64,000 bases of DNA from Phoronis australis (lineage: Eukaryota; Phoronida; Phoronidae): positions 614 to 64,613 of the forward strand of contig NMRA01000571.1 in the NCBI GenBank assembly GCA_002633005.1. Direction: 5' to 3'. Positions 24,813 through 33,940 of this stretch are shown here, one piece after another (positions within the stretch are counted from its first letter, which is position 1; each line of letters opens with the position of its first letter). The notes under the pieces are model-generated. The model searched no databases, was not told the origin of the DNA, and saw nothing but the letters and a program-made list of their open reading frames with translations. Both the position numbers and the translations under genes were made by a program.

Positions 24813-26118
24813 TTTTTTATTTATTTATTTATTATGTGATATTTAAAATGAGGGTGGCCTCTTCAGTGATAGCACTGCTTTCCAAGAGGGCCCTCAACAA
24901 GAAAAACAGTAATATAATACAATGAAGTAATAAAACAACAATGAAATATACGTAACAAATATACAATTAAAACAGTTAAGGTTGAGAATTAAGACAATAA
25001 CTAAATGACAAATAATGGTAAAAAATTAACTAAGACAGATGAAATAAATTAAGAGATGACTCTAGACAATGAGAGTATTTACGACAATGAAAAAATGACA
25101 TGATTAAGATAGGCAGGGTATAAAAGGTTAAGTAAATTACAGCCACTTTTTAACATTAACTTTAAAGGTAGTAATTGAGTTGGACCGTTTAATTTCTGGG
25201 CTAAAAGAATTCCATATTATAGCAGCTGCATAGATAAAAGATCTCTTGCCAGTCTCGGTTTTAATTTTTTTAGAAGAAACATTGCCAGCAACAGAAGAAC
25301 GTGTAGAATAAACAGCCTGACTGCTATTGAATTTACTGCTGAGATATGCTGGAGCCAAGCCATTGATACATCTGTATATACAACAGGCAGAGAGATATTT
25401 ATTTCTTTGTCTTACTTTCATAAATCCCAGCTTGGAGTACAAGTCGTCAACCCTAGTGTCCCTAATTTTAGTACCCAGGATAGCCCTGGCGGCTCTATTT
25501 TGGATTACTTGGACTTTGTTTACAAGTGTGTCACTAGTGTGCCCCCAAACCGGTAAACAATAATCAATATGAGGCTGAATAATACAATGGTAAAGGGTCT
25601 TAAGGGTACGGACATTAAGAAATTTGCCTAGACGTTTAAGTACACCGATTTTCTTTGATAATTTCTTTGTGATATGATCTATGTGCATATTAAATTTAAG
25701 ATTGGGATCTAAAATAAGGCCCAAGTACTTAAACTTGTCAACATTCTCGATGGGAGAACCGTTGATAGAAAGGGATAGTTTTTGTTGCTTTAATTTCTGG
25801 TGGGTTCCAAACAGCATCGACTTGGTTTTACTAACGTTAAGAGTGAGTTTATTTTGAATCAGCCAGTCATGGATAATGGCTAGCTCATTGTTGAGAGAAG
25901 TTTCGAGTTCATTAACCGATCCAGCTGTGGACATAATTGCAGTGTCATCAGCGTATAAAACTGGGACACTGTTGTGGAGGACCGTAGGGAGGTCGTTAAC
26001 AAAAATAGTGAATAATAGAGGGCCCAAAATGGAACCCTGAGGTACCCCCGTGATTACGGTTGAGTAGTCAGAAAGTATACCACCGTATTTGGTGGCCTTT
26101 TTACGGTCGTATATCAAC
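24813..26118 (-). mobile_element. 5'-truncated CR1/Jockey-like LINE
   Basis: This insertion is present in copy B and absent from copy A. Copy A reads GTTTTGTTGATC-aaagt-GGATGTAAACGTA, while in B the element separates these flanks. The left end is a run of TTTATT units, the AATAAA-type tail expected at the 3' end of a minus-strand LINE. The right end is inside the reverse transcriptase, so most of the 5' part is missing. No clear target-site duplication was found. Confidence 0.85.
25137..26118 (-). CDS. Reverse transcriptase C-terminal part, LINE
   Basis: About 330 codons of non-LTR reverse transcriptase: GVPQGSILGPLLFTIFVNDL (RT block 4 type), VLYADDTAIM (catalytic YADD), KTKSMLFG, and KFKYLGLILDPNLKF. 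It ends in the C-terminal region with PHIDYCLPVWG and RAARAILG typical of CR1/Jockey-like elements. The frame is open to a stop at 25,137. The endonuclease and RT fingers are missing. The first in-frame Met (at 26,138) and the next few residues come from flanking host DNA (26,119-26,138), so it is not a real start. Intact for its length but not an autonomous element. Confidence 0.9.
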
Positions 26119-26194
26119 GAGGATGTAAACGTATTCATTAGAAATTTTAATTGAAAAACGTCGCTGTAGACTACTGCTCAGAAGAAGTTTGAGG

Positions 26195-26470
26195 ATGTAG
26201 GATATGCGGGAAGTTGTATAAAATCCCGCTTTTAAGTGTGAACGATATGCCACTTTCAATAAAAAGTGCTACATAGGATCCTTCCTACAAACGCTTGGTT
26301 AATTTAATTTATTCTGATCCTTGTACTTTTTTTAAGAACGAATGTGAGACAATCTAACGCTTATTTGCAGACTGTTTTGTCACGCGCTCTTTTTGGAAAA
26401 AGACAATACTTTTTGGAACTCCATTTAAAAAGGAAACAAAGTATTTAACGGGTTTCTAATCACCCTAAAT
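26195..26470 (+). pseudogene. LINE remnant (zf-RVT-like), copy B
   Basis: Counterpart of 9123-9450, sharing the bases coding for the LHRIL-type segment (TGCTACATAGGATCCTTCCTACAAACGCTTGG in B). It has more indels and no open frame. Confidence 0.5.
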
Positions 26471-27803
26471 ATTACGTATATAACTTCTAAACAATGCCTT
26501 AATTTTCAATGTTTCTATTAATTATTTGAAAATAAATTTACCTCCTGAGAAGTATAGTCTAAAGCAAAAAATCCAACTGAACTACAGAACTCTGGGCCGT
26601 TATTTTTTACCTTTGGATTTTTGTTGCAAATTTCAACCTTTCTGACGGGTGTTCTGACGGAAAAACCTGTTTGGTAATAAAATTATTTGAAAGTGTATTT
26701 CATGAAGGTACAGATCAAAAACATTACAACTGTTTTCTCCGCTCTGGGACTGGGGCAGTCGGGATTTTGGGTAAAAATACGAAAATTGCATTTTGGTCAT
26801 TTTTATCATTGTTTTCCGAAGGACGATATCGTTAAATTTCTATGTCCTAAGGAAAATCCATCGGGTGTGATGGTTGTAAGCTACGAATTGTTTCAGGTGT
26901 CTTGTGACGTGGACGTAACAATTGTTTTTTTGGTGAACAAGTGACTGTACCAAGATCAACCACTCGAAATGTGGCCTTAGTCCGCATCGACTGGCAGTTC
27001 GGTACTACTTGACCATGCTCGGCGCATGAAATGACATGCCGTGGCAAGTCATCGTATCTATCCTAATATCAAGCCATACAAACAGTCTGTTCTTACACAG
27101 TCCAGAAATCGTATCTAATCGAACAACAACAACTTCTGTACCAGATTTATAGCAGAAGATGGTCAAAATTAAAACCTTGCTTTTGACGGAAGGGAGCTTT
27201 CCAGCACCTTTATACCTTGATCGGCGTCTATGTAAAACATGAGTACGTACTCTAGAAAGTCTTAGGGGGGACAGATGGAATGCCAACTCGACGATTTAAG
27301 GCTGGTAATCACAGAAGAACCTCCGTTGTTATAACAGTGTAACTTTCCTCCTGAATATACACTCTGTCGGTTCCAACTATACACCAGACTGTAACAATTC
27401 TTTGCTTTGTGTTCTCAAAACTGGTCGAAGTTATTGGATCCAAGATTGGTATATAAGATGACTAAATCCAAATTAAACCGATTTTATGTTGTACACTGAA
27501 ATGCGTGATATTTCGCCCTGCTACAAAACCACCCTATGCTCGTGCCCTTGTGTTCTCAAAAATAAAAATAATCGAGAAAAATATTAAGTGAGAATATTTG
27601 CTGAAAGGCTGCATTTTTGACTTCCTCCGGTTCCGCTGAGTCAAAAGGTTGAGACATCTAATTGGTTCTCGATAACGATCGACTTCCGGTTTACTAACTA
27701 ATCAGAGGTCTTAGCCGTTTGATCCGACGCAATTGGCGAAGCCAATCAAGTACAACCACTCCAATGACCTCAAAATAAACTCTTTCAGCCCTTGTGTTGC
27801 TCA

Positions 27804-27940
27804 TAGATTAATTCTTATTATCACAACCAAGCAAAAAACGCTGTACCTTGGACACTAGCCTCCGAAGATGGCTGCTGTGAGTAGCCTAAACTGTCAAGGT
27901 ACAGCGTATTTGCTTGGTTGTGCTAATAAGAATAAATCTA
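27804..27940. mobile_element. MITE with about 46-bp terminal inverted repeats
   Basis: The left end (TAGATTAATTCTTATTATCA...CTGTACCTTG) and right end (CAAGGTACAGCG...AATAAGAATAAATCTA) are inverted repeats of about 46 bp with few mismatches, around a core of about 45 bp. It is absent from the matching place in copy A (about 11,330), so it is a recent non-autonomous insertion. Confidence 0.85.
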
Positions 27941-28105
27941 TGTGTTCTCTACCAACCTTATGAAATTATTTAGTGGCATGTGTTTCTGTTTATTCGTCGT
28001 CCTTCGATTATTTACCGTGACATCCCAACTAATCATTTCACACGAGATAGTATCACAAGTTGTCACATCACATGTTTCAATACTTGTGATAAGACTAGGG
28101 GTGTT

Positions 28106-29742
28106 GGTCACTTTGTGTCATTAATATGTCAATAAAATGAACGTTGTAAGAAAAAACACAGTTACGAGGTCATTATTAAATCGCAGGTCAAAAGGTTGAA
28201 TGCTCTGAGGGAGAAACTGACGTCAAAACGAAATACGACCTTGGCAAAGCTTCATTGAATCGGCAAGTTCATTGATTTAAAACAATGAGCTACAAAAGGA
28301 TAGATCTTCATGGTCAGCAACACATCAATTTCCGCCTCCTTTTGGCTTCACTTTGTCATTTCACGCGATCCTTGTACCTCATCCATTCCTTAGTCCCTGA
28401 TCCGTTGCTCAACCATGACATGTGCAAGTATGATTGCAGCATGCATAGCATCGATGGGTTGTACAATTAATTGTAAGTTCTCGAGAAAATGTGATATTTA
28501 CCCGAGCACACCAGCTACATGCAGCAAAGGTCACCTGGTACCCCTCATAAGGAATCCACCTACTTTTTTCAAAGATCGAGAAATTCGTAAAATTATGATT
28601 CCAAACAAATCAAAACCAAACGGGTAAAAAACAAAGTTTTGACGACGAGCTCGCCACGGGTCGAACCGTGTCCGAAAACTCCTTTTCATTTTATAGGTCA
28701 GACGGATGACCTTCCGATGACGGAAAATTAGGTAACTTGATGTGATGGAGGCAAGGGACTTGTTGCGCAAGTCCGCGCCATATCGTTGCTTAACAAGTTG
28801 GGGTAAACCTGGGTTGACCATCTGTAACCATAAGAACACAACAGTATTTTTGAGGGAGGGAGTCATGTCTTCGTCGATATCGACAGCCTCGCCATGATGC
28901 GTTATGCCACACCCAACGGTGAGTAAGTTATCCTCAAAAAAGCAGTGACGCGCTGGAATAGGTCTTCAGGACGTTCATTTGGATCTACTGATATGAGTCC
29001 CAGGTCTAAGAAATGTGCTCTTGTGGAAGCGAATCCGAAATGTTGTCGGATTTTCTGCCAAATGTCCTGGACAGAGGTGGATGACTTCACGATAGAATTA
29101 CGGGATATGACGGGACAAAAATTGCAATTTGTCCCAGCATGAGCTCTAAATGAGCCAGTTTCATGTGAGCAGAACGCCGCTGCGGTTCTGGAGTGTCATC
29201 GGGGTCGTCGGTAAGACCACGCAGTGGAGCAGCGCTGTCTTTTTTAGCCAACTAACGCCGTCGACAAGAAATGGCGCAAAGTGAGGGTCCAATGAAAGGA
29301 TGTATAATAAATTCTGCCTCAAACTATCAAATGAAGTAATGGTCTCATTTTTAGTGAGCGGCCACTGTTTTGGAGCTTGGGTTGTAGCCATGTCGCAGCC
29401 ACCACGCCAGATAAACTAGACAAAGAGTTGTAAGTTAACGAGTTTAATTCGCAGCCGACAACATAACGAGGCGGAACCGGAAGGGCTCTCACCAAACACA
29501 GTCGTACGAATAAAAATGCAATGGCGGTAATTGAATTTATTGCCGCATGAGCCCGCTGTTCAACAGTTCATTTTTAATTAAAATAGTAATGTACGCCCAC
29601 TCACCAACGGCCAACAAAGAGTGGAAACGTTAATCCACGCCTCCCTTGCATTAACTCGGTGACACATATGCGTGTGTTCACCATCGAATCAATCATCCGT
29701 GGCGTCACGTGATAACGGCCTGCCCAACTGGCCAATTAAATC
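28106..29742 (-). mobile_element. LTR-retrotransposon-derived insertion upstream of precursor B
   Basis: About 1.6 kb present in B and absent from A. In A the flanks CTGATATGACTGGGGAT and TCCATAGACAGGG are about 15 nt apart. The block contains a degraded Gag frame on the minus strand (28,725-29,391). I could not identify complete LTRs or a Pol region. Its right edge lies only about 14 bp upstream of the TATA-like box of the copy B precursor. Confidence 0.65.
28725..29391 (-). pseudogene. Degraded Gag-like frame (Ty3/gypsy type suspected)
   Basis: The minus strand begins with ATG at 29,389-29,391 and gives three collinear pieces in different frames (29,391-29,161; 29,090-28,902; about 28,866-28,725). 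Motifs such as [29 protein letters not shown] and LVKQRYGADLR resemble Gag proteins of marine-animal LTR retrotransposons. At least two frameshifts break it. No reverse transcriptase or integrase follows. Confidence 0.6.
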
Positions 29743-29755
29743 CATAGACAGGGAA

Positions 29756-29789
29756 AATAAAACAGAACCTCTTGCTGAAATTGCAGTTG
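29756..29789 (+). promoter_or_regulatory. Core promoter of peptide precursor, copy B
   Basis: AATAAAAC (29,756-29,763) lies 29 nt before the A of TGCAGTTG (29,782-29,789), as in copy A. The retroelement-derived block ends just upstream, so any distal elements of copy A are displaced by about 1.6 kb here. Confidence 0.5.
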
Positions 29790-29822
29790 ACTCGCAAGAC
29801 TCTCAACTGAACTGTAGTGAAA

Positions 29823-30251
29823 ATGTTCTCTTCTGCGGGTTTACGTGTAGAACTAAAGTTCTTGATTCTCATCATGTTGCTCTGTCGTGTTTCATGTGGC
29901 CTCTGGCAAAAAGAACGAGACAGTCCACTGACTATGCATAACGACTTCCTCGTTTCGAGAATTCCTAGTAACCTGGGATCCAGACAGTTCTCGAAGAAAT
30001 TATGGGATGGTGTTGAAGACCTGCTACAAGCTAAATACAGCGGAAATAGTCTTAACTCGATTATTGGCAAAAGAAAGCATTTTGAAGATCTGCATGATGC
30101 AAAAAGAAGTCAACGGATATTTAACACCAGTATAGGTAAAAGGACACACTTTGGAAGTCCACGAAACGTTAACCCAACACTAAGAAATTACAATGTCGGC
30201 AAAAGAAGACATATAGAAGAGGCAGATAGCGGACAAGAGATGGAACAATAA
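29823..30251 (+). CDS. Candidate amidated-peptide (neuropeptide-like) precursor, copy B
   Basis: The ATG at 29,823 is collinear with the copy A start; the upstream GTG at 29,817 is not needed. The product is 142 residues, with a hydrophobic signal at 12-26 (KFLILIMLLCRVSCG) and likely cleavage before LWQKE. Three intact G-K-R sites at 82-84, 105-107 and 126-128 would give C-terminally amidated ends: ...NSLNSII, SQRIFNTSI and ...LRNYNV. Spacers include RKHFEDLHDAKR. The alignment with copy A has no gaps. The second-unit spacer cleavage site (VKR in A at 116-118) is lost here (VNP). The frame ends at GQEMEQ* after a one-base slip. Without it the DNA would encode a fourth unit (WNNNVGK) like TWNTAVGKR in A. 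No known family recognised. Confidence 0.65.
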   Translation: MFSSAGLRVELKFLILIMLLCRVSCGLWQKERDSPLTMHNDFLVSRIPSNLGSRQFSKKLWDGVEDLLQAKYSGNSLNSIIGKRKHFEDLHDAKRSQRIFNTSIGKRTHFGSPRNVNPTLRNYNVGKRRHIEEADSGQEMEQ

Positions 30252-30372
30252 TGTCGGTAAAATGGTATATGATGAAGGTCTAGAAAGTGCAAGAATCAGG
30301 CGAAAGGTATCAAAGTCTAATTGGTGAAAGAAGACAAGTCGAAGATCTTCAAGATGATGGTGGCGTTCATAT
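30252..30372 (+). pseudogene. Out-of-frame continuation of precursor repeats, copy B
   Basis: Another frame reads through WNNNVGKMVYDEGLESA, and a later one SLIGERRQVEDLQDDGG, which repeat the unit design seen upstream. The region parallels 12,029-12,131 of copy A, so at least four, probably five, units existed before frameshifts. Confidence 0.5.
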
Positions 30373-31469
30373 CCCGATCCTGAAGTTGCAGAACGTCCAC
30401 TCTGTGGATAGCCAGATGTTCAAACGCAATGAAGATATATGAAAAACTACTTCAAAAAAGGAAGCGGAAAGATAAAAGCGGATAACAAAAAAGCTTTCAC
30501 CAGGTCGTCTGAAAGAGGTTTGACAATCACATTACTTCTGGTATACGGGACTGATGTTTGTGGGTAAAACTACGAGTTCGTTCGACTCTGATGTCCATGG
30601 TAAAAAGCAGAAAAACATCGCAATAGAATCGAATTAGGATGATGTTTCAGAGCACTTTTAACGAAACGAATTTTTACGGCAAAAAATTGAAAACGGCAAA
30701 AGAGAATGGGACTCTTCAAAACAACTTCTATTGACATTTCGCAGACTTGCTTCAGTTGTGTTATGTTATCTTTTGTTTAAAGGATACCTTAACCGAATTT
30801 GATGTTTTTGTTCAAAATTGGTTTAGCCAGATAAAAGCTTATTCAGTTAAAAAAGTTAAATTTGTGTCAAAAAACGAACCTTGTAGTTCCCTGCACCTGT
30901 AACTTATTTAAAATTAACGTGTTTCGGGGTACCATGTTTACCTGTGTCAATCCTCGGTTAACTGTAGACAGGTGTTAAATGAGATAACAGAGAAAATGAT
31001 ACGAAACAACACATTGTGAAAAATAAAACATATCTTGCTTCATCACCATTTTAATGAAAGATCAAGACAAATTCACTAAAAATAACTAATTTTCTACATC
31101 TTAACTTACCCAGTTAACGGGGCACTGGCGTTCTTACTGCGGAAAATTTCAATTTTGAATTATTCTTGAATGGTTAGATTTCTTAAAGTTATAAGCTTTG
31201 ACCAGAGCTATAAGCTGTAAAAGTTTAGTCTATTGTGTTTCGTGATTTCATTACGAATCACCAGTTCTTTTCTTTGTCGGCCAGGCACTTTCCAGTTCTG
31301 CTATCCACTGAGTTGAATGCCGCGACGCGTCAGAATTTCTTGCTGAGGCTGATCTCGTCAAAATGATTTTTATTGCCAGTAATGTCACTTTAAGTGTCAT
31401 TCAAGCTTGTGCTTAGAAGACTTTGTTTTAATTTTTGTTACAAACTTCTGAAAGTTGACGAAGAGCGTT

Positions 31470-31657
31470 GTCANGAGCCCCCCCCCCCCCTCCCCCATTT
31501 GGCGAAGTGTGCGTCAGAGAAAAAAGTCCAAAAAGTAGAAAATGAGATAAAAGTACACTGAAAAGGCAGGAATTTGGCGATTTTTTTTAGTAAAATGTCC
31601 ACATTCTCAAAAGTTCGAGCCCCCTTCCCAATATTTTAGGTTGGATGCGCGCATGAC
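31470..31657 (-). mobile_element. Short TIR element (GCGCGCACC family), copy B
   Basis: The orthologous partner of 13,104-13,295 within the duplication. Its left end is damaged by a poly-C run and an N (31,474). The right end is GGATGCGCGCATGAC. Confidence 0.65.
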
Positions 31658-33846
31658 TGTATTGTCGCATGACTAAAACCGGAGATAGATTTTCAAGTTG
31701 TCTTTGACTATATTTTATGATGAACCGTGGTTTAAAATCTCAAACAGGTACTTGCCCCGAAACGATCGCCAAGATATCACCTTGATGACCAGAATTTACA
31801 CTGTAAGTCGTAAGATAGGAAAACGTGTCGATGCAACTCCAACACATGTTCCAGAGTCGTGACACGTTCTTCGTTTGTCCCAAGGGTCGGTAATAAATTT
31901 AGTTGCTTGTTCTTAAGACATGATGTTGGGACTGGCGAGACTCGACTCTGCTGTCCATTTAGGTCCATATAGAATTGATTCGAGGGGCCTTCTCGGTCAC
32001 CTTAACAATGCTATAAGGCGTTATTTTAACAGCCTTGTTGGAAACCCATGGGCAAAGTTCTGGACCCGCCACTGCAATTTAGTAAACGCAGTTACATCAA
32101 GAGTTTCCTAACAGAAATTATTATGTTTTCATTGTTTTAACGTAGACCGAGTCTTAAACCAATCAAAAGAAATTTGAAATCAAGAATTTTCCTAAATTAA
32201 AAACGTTAATGTGTTTTAATTTTTCTACGTCAACTTTTCTACGTGTAATTATAATAATAACATTATACGGTACGGCTATTGTGTTTGAGTACAACCAATG
32301 AAAATTATTCTCGAAAGTTATAATACATTGAGTTCTTTAAATTCAAAATACGATGCGTCGTAAGAGCGTCATTTAGGATAAAAACGTTCTTAAACTCGTT
32401 CAGGCAACTTGATGTCAACTTGAGCGGAAAGAGGATTTTCAAAAGGGTTGCACTGAGTTTGGTATGAGTTTTGACGACAGGAGTTCTCAACAAAGATTTC
32501 AACGTGACCCGAGGACCTTCGAATTTTAGTCTAGTTTCGGCATTTTCCAGACGATCCTTCGCAAAACAAGTTTTTGTCGCATCAGCCATTGTTGCTCGTT
32601 CTTGAACATGATGCTTGCTCTGGACTGCTTTTCATTTCGTTGCAAAGTTTTGATCTTGGAGTTTGTCTCTACCCGTAGTAAATGTAACATTTTCTAAAAT
32701 GAAACCTTGAAGTGCGAGGACAAACTTCATGATATTCATCATCGAAACACTTCTCACCTTACCAGTATAATTAAAGCTAAGTGCAACTGCCTTTGGCACA
32801 TTAAAGCAAAAAATTAAGCAATATATTTTTATTTCAAAGAGTATTTGACAAGTGTTATTTAATCTTGAACTTAAGAAAAGCAGGGAGTCCAAAATACGAC
32901 AAAAACATATCAGTATGGGTAACGCGAGAACACTTCCAAATTCAACAAGCGCCCATCACTTCATTCATGAGATGCTCATTTCTCGTTTCAGTCCGTTTTC
33001 TTAACAACACTTCTCAATTTAGTATCATATCACAAGCAGGACGAGACATATCTGTGAGCCTACTCGTGGGAGTAGATTACTAATACACACAATAACTTCA
33101 TTAAAATAAAAAAATGTTGCGCTTTATTTCCTCAACCTAATCACTGTTCGTGTATGATTGATCGAGAGCAACTTCAATAGCCAGCAGTCAAATTAATTAA
33201 CTAATTGACTAATTTCAATAAATGACATTTCGTACGTTCATGTACGTATGTTCATAAGGAGGAGCTTCAACGTCATATTAATTTCAAGTAGTTTAAATCA
33301 CTGAGATACTAGTTAATATTCATTAATCAACTGAGAACACAGGGTGAGTATCGTCAGTCGAAAGATACTATTAAAGCATTTTGTAACTTTCAGCCCTGCT
33401 CGTGCGCACCTTAATTTAATATTGTTTTTTTTAGATTTTTTAAAAGTGGGTTGTCGCCGAAGCCTCTTTACTTACGGCGACAGCCGAGCGATTACCCATA
33501 ATGCATGCGTCAGCTGTTACTACAGTAGCCATTTTACGTGGTGTTACAAAAATGAAAGTTAAACTAACTAATTCATATTGAATTCGGTAAAATTTGAATT
33601 TATTTAGATTTGTACTGAATGACCATTATTTAGGCTTAGTTTTGTCTGACTAGCTTGCGTTGAAATCACTTTTTTTTACCAAAATGAAGCGGAAAGAGCA
33701 TATTATTTTAAGCTCGTCATTGTCAACTGTACAGAAACTTTCAGTTACTTTTAACTACCTGAACAATACAAATTAAGAACGATTGCATGAAAATACCAGG
33801 AAGAGAACAAAATAAGCAAAATCATCGAAAACTTAACAGAGCAATA

Positions 33847-33940
33847 CATGCGCGCACCATTGTCATGGGCGGCGCAGCATTGAAATAAGTAGGGGGGCGG
33901 GGGGCTATAGCCCCCAGCCCCCTATGGTGCGCCTCCCATG
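33847..33940. mobile_element. Short GCGCGCACC-TIR element at the right duplication breakpoint
   Basis: CATGCGCGCACC at the left and GGTGCGCCTCCCATG at the right are inverted repeats around a G-rich core with the palindrome GGGGGCTATAGCCCCC. Homology to copy A stops exactly at its left end. Confidence 0.55.

Larger units (their letters stand above)
20565..33846. repeat. Segmental duplication, copy B
   Basis: This is the diverged direct copy of 4860-15,565. It is longer because of private insertions: a LINE (24,813-26,118), a MITE (27,804-27,940) and a Gag-bearing block (28,106-29,742). The middle (about 21,450-23,490) does not match copy A and contains hAT remnants. The right end of homology coincides with the start of a short TIR element at 33,847. 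Confidence 0.9.

Noticed and set aside
28625-28690. tRNA-like GGTTCGACCC next to the Gag relic
   Set aside because: No A box at the right distance and no cloverleaf; not called as a tRNA.
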